Origin: Fischerella sp. JS2
GTDB lineage: Bacteria > Cyanobacteriota > Cyanobacteriia > Cyanobacteriales > Nostocaceae
Assembly: GCF_032393985.1 (NCBI RefSeq)
Contig: NZ_CP135918.1
Location: 4,961,724-5,025,723 of the forward strand
Direction: 5' to 3'
Length of the DNA stretch: 64,000 bases
Shown here in pieces: positions 46,352 through 56,328 of this stretch (position 1 is its first letter; each line of letters starts with the position of its first letter). The position numbers were made by a program, and so were the translations under genes. The notes beneath the pieces were generated by a model. It was not told the origin of the DNA, did not search any database, and worked only from the letters and a program-made list of their open reading frames with translations.

Positions 46352-49300
46352 ATGCTTTTAGCTCCAGGCTATATGTCTGTTGGAGCAAGTTTTTCATGCT
46401 TAAATATTGGGCCTAAACTGCGTAGGATTAATGCGTATACTATAGCACTGAATTTTCAACGTACACGGGATTTACTCTATAATTTTCAATTTGAGGATTT
46501 GTTTATAGAGGAGTTAGGTTGGTCACAACCGACACGTAAAAAGCCTGTTCTGTTGGAGATTGAGGACAAGACCTATGAATACCAGCCTATTGCTGAGAGT
46601 TCTGGTGTAGGTGTTTTTGAAGTGACCGCAGCAGATGGTGCTATTCCAGAAGCGAAAATTCGCGCTGCTATTCACCAAGAGATTACTAAATTAAAAGCTG
46701 AAAATCTGCTGATTTTTATTGGGAATCAACGTACTCGCAGTCTTTGGTATTGGGTAAAGCGAGAACGTAGAGACGCGATTAATCGCGTCTTTACAGTTCG
46801 TGACCATTTGTATGTAAAGGGTCAACCGGGAGATTTATTTTTAAGTAAGCTTGGTTCTCTCGTTATTGATATCACTGAACTGGAGGATAATAGTTTATCA
46901 GTTGTCAAAATTGCTTATCGACTGCAAAAGGCTTTTGATGTTGAGCGGGTTACTAAACAGTTTTATAAGGAATTTCAAGAGCAGCATCAGCAGTTTTTAG
47001 GGTATGTTAAAGGGATTAATAATCCTCATGACCGACGTTGGTATACTTCGGTGCTTCTCAATCGGATGATGTTTGTTTATTTTCTCCAACGGAAGAGATT
47101 TATTGATAATGGTGATTTAAATTATCTGCAAAATAAACTTGAAGAAAGTAAGCAGCGAGGCGAAAATCGCTTTTATAGTGAATTTCTCAAAGCGTTATTT
47201 TTTGAGAGTTTTGCTAAACCAGAGTCTGACCGGGATGCATCTGTACAAGCATTGGTAGGAAATATTAAATATCTCAATGGGGGATTATTTTTAAAGCATA
47301 GAATTGAGCAAGAATATGATATTGCTATAGCCGATGAGGCGTTTGAACAAGTTCTAGATTTATTTGCTGGTTATTCTTGGAACTTGGATGATACGCCAGA
47401 GGGAAAGGATGATGAAATTAACCCCGATGTGTTGGGTTATATTTTTGAAAAATATATTAACCAAAAGGCTTTTGGTGCTTACTATACCAGACCGCAGATT
47501 ACTGAATATCTTTGTGATAGAACGATTCACAAGTTAATAGTTGACCGTGTAAATGATTCTATTTCAGACAAGTATAAACAATTTGAGGATATTAACGAAC
47601 TGTTCCTCAAATTAGATGCTAATATCTGTCGTCTACTGATTAAAGATATTCTCCCCAATTTATCAATTCTTGACCCGGCTTGCGGTTCAGGTGCATTTCT
47701 CATCGCTGGATTAAAAACACTAATTCAAGTGTATAGTGCGGTGATTGGCACTATTGATTTAATGGGAGATGCAAATTTAAAAAAGGAACTTGAAGACACA
47801 AGAAAATTACATAAGTCATTATCTTATTACATTAAAAAGCGAATTGTAACTGACAACCTTTATGGTGTTGACATTATGGAGGAAGCGACAGAAATTGCTA
47901 AATTACGTCTTTTCTTGGCGTTGGTTTCTTCTGCTCATGATGTTGAGGAATTAGAACCGCTACCTAATATTGATTTTAATATTATGGCGGGGAATTCGCT
48001 GATTGGGTTGATACGAGTAGATGAAACTGCATTTGATATGGTAGGGAATACCAAACAAGGGAATTTATTACAGGCGCTAGCTGCTGCTAATTACAAGGCT
48101 ATTTTAGAAGATAAAAATAAGTCGATTGAACTTTACAAGAAACACGCTTTTATTCCTGGTGAGGAAAAGTTAGCTGGTGGTGATGAGGGAACCCATCAAG
48201 ATACAAGGTTGTTAAATCTGCGGCGACATATTGAAAAACTCAACCAGGAATCACAAGAAAAGTTAAACCTTTTGTTGTTGGATGAGTTTAGTCAGCGTTT
48301 AGGTATTAAATATGAGGAAGTGCAGTTAAATGGTAAGTCAAAGAAGCGTGTTTTGACTGCTAAAGATATTACTGCTTTGAAGCCTTTTCACTGGGGTTAT
48401 CACTTTGACAAGGTGTTAGAACGGGGTGGTTTTGATGCGATTATCACTAATCCACCTTGGGAAATATTCAAACCTAATGCTAAAGAGTTCTTTGCCGAGT
48501 ATAGCAACTTGGTTATGAAGAAAAAAATGGATATTAAGGCTTTTGAAGAAGAGCAGAAAAAACTATTAAATGACCATGAAATTGCTACTGCTTGGCTAGA
48601 ATATCAAAGTCAATTTCCTCATGTTAGTGCTTACTATCGTTCAGCAGAACAGTATAAAAATCAGATTTCCATTGTTAAGGGTAAGAAAGCAGGTACGGAT
48701 ATTAATCTCTACAAAATTTTTATAGAACAGTCTTTTAATCTGCTACGTAATGGTGGACTATGTGGAATTATTGTGCCATCAGGTATTTACACAGACCTGG
48801 GTGCAAAGCAGCTACGAGAAATGCTATTTTCCCAGACTAAAATTGATACTTTATTTGGATTATCTAATGAAAGATTTATTTTTGATGCTGTAGATCATCG
48901 TTTCAAGTTTTCTTTACTGACTTTTGAGAAAGGTAGAGTAACTAATACATTTCCTGCTGCTTTTCGCATTAATCCGCGTGAAGCAATTAGAGTAGAACAG
49001 TTAGAAAAATTTTTCAAAAATAAAGATGAACAAGTTCATATTTCAGTTCCACTAGTTTGGCGTTTATCTCCTGACTCACTATCAGTTATGGAGTTTAAAA
49101 ACGAGTCAGACATCCGCATTGCGGAGAAAATGCTCAAGTTTCCCTTGTTGGGGGAAAGGATTGATGGTAAGTGGAATCTGCGGTTATCTGCGGAATTTCA
49201 CATGACTAATGATAGTCATTTATTTAATCAGCAACCAGGAAAGGGACGATTACCACTTTATGAAGGTAAGATGATTCATCAGTTTACTCACCAATTTGCT

Positions 49301-50014
49301 GAACCGAGATATTGGGTAGATGAACAGGAAGCAAGGAAAGCTTTATTAGGAAGAAATGAGAGTGATAAAGGTCAAAAGTTCGATTATCAATTCTATCGGC
49401 TTGCTTTTAGGTCAGTGGCATCTAGTACAAATGAGCGATCGCTGATTGCGAGTATTATACCTAAATCAGTATTTTGTGGAAACTCACTTTTAATATCATT
49501 GAGGTTTTCAGAAGATAATCAAATCAGCCTGAATAACTTAGAGATGCTATTTAGTGCAGCAGTATTCAATAGTTATGTAATTGATTACTATTTGCGCCAG
49601 AAGGTAACTACTAACCTCAATATGTTCTTTGTTTACCAGTTACCTGTCCCACGCCTAACAGAAGCCGATCGCTATTTCTGCGACATCGTACAACGCGCCG
49701 CCAAACTCATCTGCACCACTCCAGAATTTGACGAACTCGCGCAAGAAGTCGGACTCGGTTCCCACAAAAACGGCGTTACCGACGAAAGCACTCGCGCTAA
49801 ACTCCGCGCCGAACTCGACGGAATCATAGCGCACCTGTACGGCTTCACCGAAGCAGAATTTACTTACATTCTCAGCACATTTCCCATCGTTCCAGAACAA
49901 GTCAAACAGGATGCATTAGCAGCGTATCGCACCTTTGCACCCCTGTCTGGCGATGCAGAAATTGTGACATTAATTCAGCCGCAAAGAACACAAGAGTTTC
50001 ACAAGCCGTCATGA
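46352..50014 (+). CDS. large adenine-specific DNA methyltransferase (Eco57I/DrmMI/PglX-like)
   Basis: A 1220-aa N6-adenine methyltransferase. The AdoMet-binding motif DPACGSGAFLIAGL begins at Asp441 and the catalytic NPPW is at 700-703 (ITNPPWEIF), with a long helical stretch between. Target-recognition-like C-terminal half about 790-1200. The N-terminal segment LLYNFQFEDLFIEELGWSQ is typical of large Eco57I-like/DrmMI proteins. A clear PD-(D/E)XK nuclease signature was not found, so cleavage may be done by the upstream PLD-helicase. A 28-bp palindromic repeat sits in-frame at 46767-46794 (residues about 139-148). The start is uncertain; homology is convincing from about residue 32. Likely the protective modification enzyme of the pair. 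Confidence 0.92.
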   Translation: MLLAPGYMSVGASFSCLNIGPKLRRINAYTIALNFQRTRDLLYNFQFEDLFIEELGWSQPTRKKPVLLEIEDKTYEYQPIAESSGVGVFEVTAADGAIPEAKIRAAIHQEITKLKAENLLIFIGNQRTRSLWYWVKRERRDAINRVFTVRDHLYVKGQPGDLFLSKLGSLVIDITELEDNSLSVVKIAYRLQKAFDVERVTKQFYKEFQEQHQQFLGYVKGINNPHDRRWYTSVLLNRMMFVYFLQRKRFIDNGDLNYLQNKLEESKQRGENRFYSEFLKALFFESFAKPESDRDASVQALVGNIKYLNGGLFLKHRIEQEYDIAIADEAFEQVLDLFAGYSWNLDDTPEGKDDEINPDVLGYIFEKYINQKAFGAYYTRPQITEYLCDRTIHKLIVDRVNDSISDKYKQFEDINELFLKLDANICRLLIKDILPNLSILDPACGSGAFLIAGLKTLIQVYSAVIGTIDLMGDANLKKELEDTRKLHKSLSYYIKKRIVTDNLYGVDIMEEATEIAKLRLFLALVSSAHDVEELEPLPNIDFNIMAGNSLIGLIRVDETAFDMVGNTKQGNLLQALAAANYKAILEDKNKSIELYKKHAFIPGEEKLAGGDEGTHQDTRLLNLRRHIEKLNQESQEKLNLLLLDEFSQRLGIKYEEVQLNGKSKKRVLTAKDITALKPFHWGYHFDKVLERGGFDAIITNPPWEIFKPNAKEFFAEYSNLVMKKKMDIKAFEEEQKKLLNDHEIATAWLEYQSQFPHVSAYYRSAEQYKNQISIVKGKKAGTDINLYKIFIEQSFNLLRNGGLCGIIVPSGIYTDLGAKQLREMLFSQTKIDTLFGLSNERFIFDAVDHRFKFSLLTFEKGRVTNTFPAAFRINPREAIRVEQLEKFFKNKDEQVHISVPLVWRLSPDSLSVMEFKNESDIRIAEKMLKFPLLGERIDGKWNLRLSAEFHMTNDSHLFNQQPGKGRLPLYEGKMIHQFTHQFAEPRYWVDEQEARKALLGRNESDKGQKFDYQFYRLAFRSVASSTNERSLIASIIPKSVFCGNSLLISLRFSEDNQISLNNLEMLFSAAVFNSYVIDYYLRQKVTTNLNMFFVYQLPVPRLTEADRYFCDIVQRAAKLICTTPEFDELAQEVGLGSHKNGVTDESTRAKLRAELDGIIAHLYGFTEAEFTYILSTFPIVPEQVKQDALAAYRTFAPLSGDAEIVTLIQPQRTQEFHKPS
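46767..46794. repeat. palindromic gtagagacgcg repeat inside the methyltransferase gene
   Basis: 14-bp arms gtagagacgcgatt / aatcgcgtctttac, one mismatch. The same family occurs between genes at 56488-56517. Here it is read in frame as part of KRERRDAINRVFTVRD. Confidence 0.85.
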
Positions 50015-50027
50015 ACTGCGTAAAAAC

Positions 50028-50071
50028 CTCACCCCCTCCCCTCTCCGAACTCGCGGAGAGGACGGGGTGAG
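50028..50071. terminator. hairpin after methyltransferase gene
   Basis: Outer arms ctcacccc/ggggtgag and inner arms ctctcc/ggagag around gaactcgc. About 15 bases past the methyltransferase stop and before the convergent MMSDH end. It may terminate both, but no U-run follows. Confidence 0.6.
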
Positions 50072-50144
50072 ATTACTTTCAAGCTAGTTGGTAGGGATTG
50101 GTGAATTTTTATTGGGTTGTATGAAACCACCGTGCGATCCCCGA

Positions 50145-51623
50145 TCAAAACTGACGTGACCATTCACTCGGCCAGCGTTCAACCACGACTTTCGTTTGCG
50201 TAAAAAACTCAACTGCATGATTACCTTGACCGTGTAAATCACCAAAAAAGCTTTCTTTCCAACCACTAAAGGGGAAAAATGCCATCGGTGCCGCAACGCC
50301 GATGTTGATACCGATATTCCCAGCTTCTGCTTCATAGCGAAACTTCCGTGCGGCTGCGCCACTGGTAGTAAACAAACAAGCCATGTTACCGTATTGACTA
50401 CTGTTGACGAGAGCGATCGCTTCATCAATAGTATTCACATGCATTAAACTCAGTACTGGCCCAAAAATTTCGGTTTTAGCTATTTCACTCGCCGGATCGA
50501 CGTTTTGCAAAATTGTCGGACGGACAAAATACCCTTTCTCATGCCCCAAAATATTTGATTTTCGTCCATCTACTAACAAATTTGCGCCACAGTCTGCGCC
50601 TTTTTGAATTAATTCCTCAATTCGTTCTTTGCTTTGGGCAGAAATCACTGGCCCCATCTCTACACCCTGTTCTAAACCATTACCTACCACCCGCTTTTTG
50701 GCAGTTTCCGCGATCGCTTCTGTAAAAGTGTGTCGTGCTTCCCCGACTGTGACAGCGATCGATGCTGCTAAACAACGTTGTCCTGCACAACCAAAGGCAC
50801 TATCAGCAGCAATGCGTCTTGTCATTTCCATATCTGCATCAGGCAAGACAATAATCGGATTCTTCGCGCCGCCTTGGCATTGGACACGCTTGCCGTTTGC
50901 TGCTGCCCGACTATAAATATACTTTGCTACGGGTGTAGAACCAACAAAACTAATTGCCCGAATTTGGGGATGATCCAAAATTGCATCTACAGCTTGCTTC
51001 GCCCCATTCACGAGATTGACTACACCTTTAGGTAAACCAGTTTTGTCTAATAACTGGAAGATTTTTTGCATTGTCAGTGGCACTTTTTCTGAAGGCTTAA
51101 CAATGTAAGTATTACCGCAAGCGATCGCATAAGGCATAAACCAAAATGGAATCATCCCCGGAAAGTTAAAGGGGCCAATCACCGCACATACTCCCAGTGG
51201 TTGGCGAATCATGATCTCATCAATTCCCCGGGCGATATCTTCCAGGTTTGTCCCCTGCATCATCATGGGAATACCGCAAGCGACTTCGACATTTTCAATG
51301 GCGCGGCGCATTTCACCCTTCGACTCAGCCAAAGTCTTTCCGCATTCTTGGGTTATAGTACGGGCTAAATCTTCAAAGTTTTCTTCTAATAAATTCTTGA
51401 GTTTAAATAAATACTGTACCCGTTCCGTAGGTGGAGTCCGTCGCCATGTAACAAAAGCTGTGGCGGCGACTTCTGTGGCTTGATTAACCTCTGATGCAGT
51501 TGATAGCGGGACTTTTGCCAGTACTTCTGTCGTCGCTGGGTTAATTACATCGAGAAACTCTGTAGCATTAGATGCACACCATTCACCGTTGATGTAATTA
51601 GGTAATGTGATAGTTGTTGCCAT
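50145..51623 (-). CDS. mmsA: methylmalonate-semialdehyde dehydrogenase (CoA-acylating)
   Basis: A 492-aa aldehyde dehydrogenase of the MMSDH family, which oxidises malonate or methylmalonate semialdehyde with NAD+ and CoA to acetyl- or propionyl-CoA (valine/pyrimidine/inositol catabolism). NAD site [12 protein letters not shown], motif [12 protein letters not shown], catalytic Cys284 ([12 protein letters not shown]) and the MMSDH-type GQRC signature. No general-base Glu in the usual ALDH position (GGAKNP here), as expected for CoA-acylating members. Length is normal. Single-gene unit, convergent with the defence pair. Confidence 0.95.
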   Translation of the reverse strand: MATTITLPNYINGEWCASNATEFLDVINPATTEVLAKVPLSTASEVNQATEVAATAFVTWRRTPPTERVQYLFKLKNLLEENFEDLARTITQECGKTLAESKGEMRRAIENVEVACGIPMMMQGTNLEDIARGIDEIMIRQPLGVCAVIGPFNFPGMIPFWFMPYAIACGNTYIVKPSEKVPLTMQKIFQLLDKTGLPKGVVNLVNGAKQAVDAILDHPQIRAISFVGSTPVAKYIYSRAAANGKRVQCQGGAKNPIIVLPDADMEMTRRIAADSAFGCAGQRCLAASIAVTVGEARHTFTEAIAETAKKRVVGNGLEQGVEMGPVISAQSKERIEELIQKGADCGANLLVDGRKSNILGHEKGYFVRPTILQNVDPASEIAKTEIFGPVLSLMHVNTIDEAIALVNSSQYGNMACLFTTSGAAARKFRYEAEAGNIGINIGVAAPMAFFPFSGWKESFFGDLHGQGNHAVEFFTQTKVVVERWPSEWSRQF

Positions 51624-52120
51624 TAGCCAGATATTTTATTCCCAAAATAAAAATCTAAGAATATAAATATCTTAGTCCTTCAAAAATTCCCTTGTTTGTA
51701 GTCAGAGACTTCTCACTAACTTAACAGCAAACCCATAATCCATCGGTGTGTATCTCTGTGTACCTTACGGAAGCCGCTTGCGCGTCTACGTTCAAATTTT
51801 CATCAAATGGGTGTGGGGGTATAAAGGTGTAGGGGTGTAGGAGGAGTCATATTTTTATACCCTCGTTTTGTGATAAATCACACGACCGTCTAGCATGAAA
51901 ATACTTGGTGACTTTGCGTCTTGGTGGTAAAAAAATCTTGAACCACTAAGACACCAAGACACGAAGAGTTTTCCTATGTTTTGGTGTACGCATAATTTAA
52001 ATCTTTTGCCCAGCTACCTTTTTCGTAACAAAAGAAAATAACGAGGTCTTAACAAAAATTTTACCTATATTAGTGACAATTATCACCAGTCAATATAGGA
52101 ACTAAACAGCATAAAGCATA
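51624..52120. other. intergenic region rich in repeats
   Basis: About 500 bp. Contains a gc-rich repeat fragment at 51768-51791, a ggtgtaggggt-type tandem near 51815-51845, and the interspersed repeat copy 2 at 51918-51958. No gene or RNA recognised. Confidence 0.6.
51918..51958. repeat. interspersed repeat, copy 2
   Basis: gtcttggtggtaaaaaaatc then ttgaaccactaagacaccaag. Inverted match to 46159-46200 with few changes. Confidence 0.85.
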
Positions 52121-52825
52121 ATGGAAAACACAGAGCAATTCCGGACTTTATCGGTTGATATTGGTGGTAGTGGTGTCAAAGCAATTGTTTTAGATATTAC
52201 AGGCAATCCTTTGACTCAAAGGTCGCGTTTAGAAACACCCCAACCTGCCAAACCATTATCTGTTATTAGTGCGATCGCAACTTTAGCTTCTACTCAAGGT
52301 GAATTTGATCGGGTTTCGGTGGGTTTTCCTGGTGTGGTACGCAATGGTGTCACCCAAACTGCTGTCAATTTAGATGCAGATTGGATTGGCTTTGATTTGG
52401 CTGGTGTGTTATCACAACGCTTGGGTAAACCTGTGCGAGTTGTTAACGACGCCGATATGCAAGGTTTGGGAGCAATCCAAGGTAAAGGTGTAGAGATGGT
52501 GATTACTTTGGGTACTGGGTTTGGTTCAGCTTTATTTGTGGATGGGAAATTAGTGCCAAATTTGGAAATGGGACATCATCCTTTCCGTAAAGGCGAAACC
52601 TACGAACAACAGCTAGGAAGAGCAGCTTTAGAAAAAGTCGGGAATGACAAATGGAACAGGCGTTTACTTAAGGCGATCGCAACTGTGCAACATCTATTTA
52701 ATTATGATTATCTGTATATCGGTGGCGGTGAAGCCACTAGGATCAAAATTCAGTTGCCGACAAATGTAAAAATTATTCCTAACATTACTGGTTTATTGGG
52801 TGGAATTGCTTTGTGGCGCGATTAA
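52121..52825 (+). CDS. ppgK: polyphosphate glucokinase (ROK family)
   Basis: A 234-aa ROK-fold kinase that phosphorylates glucose with inorganic polyphosphate. The phosphate-binding DIGGSGVKAIVLD is at about 13-25, the GFPGVV motif near 69, NDADMQGLG near 108-116 with catalytic Asp, GTGFGSALFVDG near 134, and EMGHHPF near 148. It lacks the zinc-finger cysteines of typical ROK sugar kinases, as expected for the shorter PpgK type. Length is like Anabaena PpgK. Single gene. Links phosphate storage to sugar use. Confidence 0.92.
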   Translation: MENTEQFRTLSVDIGGSGVKAIVLDITGNPLTQRSRLETPQPAKPLSVISAIATLASTQGEFDRVSVGFPGVVRNGVTQTAVNLDADWIGFDLAGVLSQRLGKPVRVVNDADMQGLGAIQGKGVEMVITLGTGFGSALFVDGKLVPNLEMGHHPFRKGETYEQQLGRAALEKVGNDKWNRRLLKAIATVQHLFNYDYLYIGGGEATRIKIQLPTNVKIIPNITGLLGGIALWRD

Positions 52826-52967
52826 TTTCTGATCAGTCTGTTGTTGGTATATAGTCAACAAGCGTTGTTATGCTGGAAAAACAGAGAAAATAGATATTTT
52901 GATTAAGAGAAGGTTAATTTTAGGTTATGATTAACATCGGATTTTACTTACATAACTAACAGAGCTA

Positions 52968-53165
52968 TTGCATAACTCAGAGAATGTTCAAGTAGGAGCC
53001 AGAGTATTAATTCTCGAACCAGCCTATGTGGCTGGCAAAACTGGAGTTGTTTTTTGTCCTGAACAACCTTCTGATGATCAACCAAGCGATCGCTGGCTAA
53101 TTAAAGTAGATGATGAAAATATTTTGGTGTCTTTGACTCGTAGTGAATTTCGGGTAATTGATTAA
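52968..53165 (+). CDS. small conserved cyanobacterial protein, KOW-like
   Basis: 65 aa, started at TTG 52968 because no ATG lies in the frame. The sequence VGARVLILEPAYVAGKTGVV then WLIKVDDENILVSLTRSEF has the beta-strand spacing of SH3/KOW-like small barrels that bind RNA or protein. I recognise it as a cyanobacterial family of unknown role. The stop codon overlaps the convergent AAA-GGDEF stop (53162-53165). Moderately confident that it is real. Confidence 0.6.
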   Translation: MHNSENVQVGARVLILEPAYVAGKTGVVFCPEQPSDDQPSDRWLIKVDDENILVSLTRSEFRVID

Positions 53166-55147
53166 CTGAGAATAACGCGATCGCGTCCCTTTCTTTTGGC
53201 TTGGTAAAGTGCTTTTTCTGCTGTATTAACTAAAATCTCAGGTTCGCTTTCCCCTTCAGGAATCATGCTAGCAACACCTAAGCTCACAGTTAAAACGTTA
53301 GCTGGCAAACCACCAATACCAGGATACTCGCAGGTAATTGCTAAAGCTTTGACTTGTTCGCGAATCTTTTCCGCAATGTATACAGCAGTAACTGCATCCA
53401 CATCCAGCAAAATTGCAAATTCTTCTCCCCCATAACGAGCCACTAATAATGAGTTATTTTCATGTCTCATATTCAGATTGCGAGAATTTTCCGCACCTAA
53501 AGCTGTGCTGACATAGGAAAGATGATTATTTACCAAAAAATGCTTAATACTCTCACGGATAGTATAAGCAATTTGCTGCAAACAAAGATCTCCGGCGTTA
53601 TTTCCGTAGGTTTTATTATAAATTTTGAAATAATCTATATCACATAAAATCATTGATAAGGGAGTACGTTCGCGCATTGAACGTTGCCATTCCAGTTGCA
53701 AATAAGTATAAAAATAACGGCGATTAGCTAACTGCGTTAATTCATCTAAACTAGAAAGAATACGTAATTGTTGGTTTTCTTTTTCCAATTCTGCCACACG
53801 CCAACTATTGTTACTATTACTTGTATTGAGTTTTTCTTGAAAATATAGGCGAAATAATTCACATGCTACACTAACGCGATCGCCTTCTAATTTCACAAGC
53901 CCAATACTATGTAATTGATATGCCAGTATTGGTTCTATTTTTACAGGCTCTATAGCTGTAACTACTTCACGAAATGCATTTGCTAGTTGTGTTTCCTGTT
54001 GCAGCATCAGCATGTACTGATTCAAATAGTCTCTATAAATTCCTGTGTCTGTGGGTGCTTGTTGTAATATCTGTCCTAAATCGTTTTCTAAGCCCCCCTT
54101 ACCGATCAGATGATACAATACCAACCTGACTAAGTAAGGATGTCCACCTATCATCGCCATTAATTTGTCAGCATCAAAGTTATCTGTCCAGTCTAATCCG
54201 TGACACTGGGCTAAATTCTGCACTTGCTCTTTTGTAAACGGTGGCAACCGCAATGGTAAACCAATATTAAATGGAGATTGAGTTACCTTCAAAGGCAAAA
54301 AAATTTCTGTAGAGCAAACCATTACCATGCGGAGTTTTTGCCAAATCTCCACTCGTTTTGCTTGTTCATACCAAGAACGCAATAATGGTAAAAATTCTGA
54401 GGCAATTTCTGGATACTCAAATACCCAATCTACTTCATTCAATACCAAAACCAGGGGAGTTTTGATTGACTGTAGCAAGTATGTCTGAACATACAAAGAA
54501 CAGCTAATTTTATTGCCCATATCTTTATCCCAAAACTCGTTGAGTTTCGGTTCTAGCTGTAACTCTCTACTGAGATTGGCACAAAACCAGCGCAAAAATT
54601 TATCAAGATTGACAAATACTGCTTTATCTGCTTGTTGAAAGTCCAGACTCACAGTCTTATAGCCAAGATTGGTTGCATGAGCCAAAATCCTTAAAACTAG
54701 GGAGCTTTTACCCATTTTTTTAGGGGCTTTGATGCAGATCACACTTCCTGGCTCAGCAATTTCTGTGTACGCTAATTCTTCAATTGGTGGGCGAGGAATG
54801 TAAAATCTAGAATCAAGAGATACTGGCCCTGCTGGGAATTCTAAGGATATTGCTGTAGCAGCACGATTATATTCTCTAATCAACTGGTGCTGCATTCTAC
54901 TGAGTGGACGAGGCTCCAGAGTTGGACGAAAGTTTAATTTGTTAATCGGTTCTTTCCAAAAATCACTCATTAATTGCCATAGATGAGAAGCAACTTTCCT
55001 AACTCGCTCTTCTCCGTAGTGTGCTTCTGACGCTATGTTAGTGTAAGTTTTTCCTTCCCAAGAAGAACGTAATACTAATTCTTGGAGTGGAGTCAATGCA
55101 TTGGGTAAGGTTGCTTTTAATAGAAGTATTACTTCATCTATAGTCAT
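53162..55147 (-). CDS. AAA-like ATPase fused to GGDEF diguanylate cyclase domain
   Basis: A 661-aa protein. N-terminal vWA-MoxR-associated-type HTH at about 1-70 (LTPLQELVLRSSWEGKTYTN), AAA-like ATPase (AAA_35-type) at about 105-420 with a P-loop variant KAPKKMGKSSLVLR at about 140, and VLVLNEVDWVFE as Walker B-like. A short coiled region (ELEKENQQLRIL) at about 460, then a GGDEF domain (about 470-660) with intact YGGEEF active site and DIDYFKIYNK metal site. GGDEF domains make cyclic di-GMP. ATPase plus GGDEF in one chain suggests nucleotide-gated signalling. Confidence 0.93.
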   Translation of the reverse strand: MTIDEVILLLKATLPNALTPLQELVLRSSWEGKTYTNIASEAHYGEERVRKVASHLWQLMSDFWKEPINKLNFRPTLEPRPLSRMQHQLIREYNRAATAISLEFPAGPVSLDSRFYIPRPPIEELAYTEIAEPGSVICIKAPKKMGKSSLVLRILAHATNLGYKTVSLDFQQADKAVFVNLDKFLRWFCANLSRELQLEPKLNEFWDKDMGNKISCSLYVQTYLLQSIKTPLVLVLNEVDWVFEYPEIASEFLPLLRSWYEQAKRVEIWQKLRMVMVCSTEIFLPLKVTQSPFNIGLPLRLPPFTKEQVQNLAQCHGLDWTDNFDADKLMAMIGGHPYLVRLVLYHLIGKGGLENDLGQILQQAPTDTGIYRDYLNQYMLMLQQETQLANAFREVVTAIEPVKIEPILAYQLHSIGLVKLEGDRVSVACELFRLYFQEKLNTSNSNNSWRVAELEKENQQLRILSSLDELTQLANRRYFYTYLQLEWQRSMRERTPLSMILCDIDYFKIYNKTYGNNAGDLCLQQIAYTIRESIKHFLVNNHLSYVSTALGAENSRNLNMRHENNSLLVARYGGEEFAILLDVDAVTAVYIAEKIREQVKALAITCEYPGIGGLPANVLTVSLGVASMIPEGESEPEILVNTAEKALYQAKRKGRDRVILS

Positions 55148-55728
55148 CAGTCATCGGCTCTTATTGTATATAATTTTGCCTCAAATTATTTCTTTCCATT
55201 TATCGGGGTGCTAAAACATTTTACAATTTACTAGAAAAAATAGGATATTTTTATCATCGTACCAGCAGCTATGCAAATTGAAAAATCTCTTACCAGCAAA
55301 AATTGTAATAATGTTTGGAAAATAACTCATGAAAATAAGATATTCAGGCTAATTAAGAAAAATTTTATACTTCTGCTTTGTTGACTCTGCTTTTTCCTGT
55401 TAACTAGTCAGAAACTATATATACAAACATGCATAAAAATTAAACTGACAAAAATAGAGAGAAATAGTATTGAGGAACGATTAAAAGTCTCTTGAGTCTT
55501 GAACCATTACCCATTTCTCACGCTTAGTTACTTTATAAAAAGTCTATTTTTCTTTCTTTTTTGTTCCTTGCTGAATACTCATAGGGCTAAAGCTGTGTGT
55601 CACACTCAAGCTATCTGGTAGAGTGCGCTACTATTTGATAAATCGGTAATCAGCAATAAATTTTTGATATCTGATATACCCTACTAATATGCTGTGGAAT
55701 CAATCCAAAATCTAAAATCCAAAATTGT
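55148..55728. other. intergenic region, no features resolved
   Basis: About 580 bp of AT-rich DNA between divergent genes. No gene, RNA or conserved operator seen. Confidence 0.55.
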
Positions 55729-56328
55729 ATGACTTTAAATGTTACTCCTAAGCATCGAAAGTTACCAACTCAAGCAACGGGAGCTAAGATTTTCCACTGG
55801 CTTAACATTATTAGCCTATTTATCATGCTTACTAGCGGACTGCAAATTTATAATGCTAACCCTGTTTTCGGTGGACGTTCAGGTTTGCATATTCCACCGA
55901 TATTTACCTTGGGTGGTTGGCTAGCAGGAGGAAGACATTGGCATTTTGCAGCGATGTGGTTATTTTCACTTAACCTTTTGTGGTATGGATTTTATATTTT
56001 CGTCACCCGTCGCTGGCGACACCGATTTGTAGGTGCTAATGATATCAAAGCATTACAAAAAACTCAAAATCCTAAACGTCTTATTTATGCTTGGCATCGC
56101 ATAGTTTATACAAGTATAATTCCCATTTTACTTTTGGCTATATTTACAGGTATAGGTATGTATAAACCTGCTCAATTTCCTTGGATTGTTGATATGTTTG
56201 GTAGTTGGCAAGGATTGAGAATTATGCACTTTTGTTCAGTACCACTCGTGATTATTTTTGTGATTGTTCACTGGTGGTTGGGAAAAAAAGCAGGTGGTTC
56301 GGAGTTGACAGATTCAATGTTTTGGTGA
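55729..56328 (+). CDS. cytochrome b561-like membrane subunit
   Basis: A 199-aa di-heme type protein (Ni-hydrogenase/cytochrome b561-like, PF01292). Four transmembrane helices; potential heme histidines include H23 (KIFHWLNI), H70/H72 (GRHWHF) and His residues near 165 (IMHFCSVP) and 180 (VHWWLGKK). These subunits transfer electrons between quinones and a periplasmic partner. The next same-strand gene, 240 bp away, is a sulfite-oxidase-like molybdoprotein; b561 with such a partner forms known electron-transfer pairs. Confidence 0.88.
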   Translation: MTLNVTPKHRKLPTQATGAKIFHWLNIISLFIMLTSGLQIYNANPVFGGRSGLHIPPIFTLGGWLAGGRHWHFAAMWLFSLNLLWYGFYIFVTRRWRHRFVGANDIKALQKTQNPKRLIYAWHRIVYTSIIPILLLAIFTGIGMYKPAQFPWIVDMFGSWQGLRIMHFCSVPLVIIFVIVHWWLGKKAGGSELTDSMFW

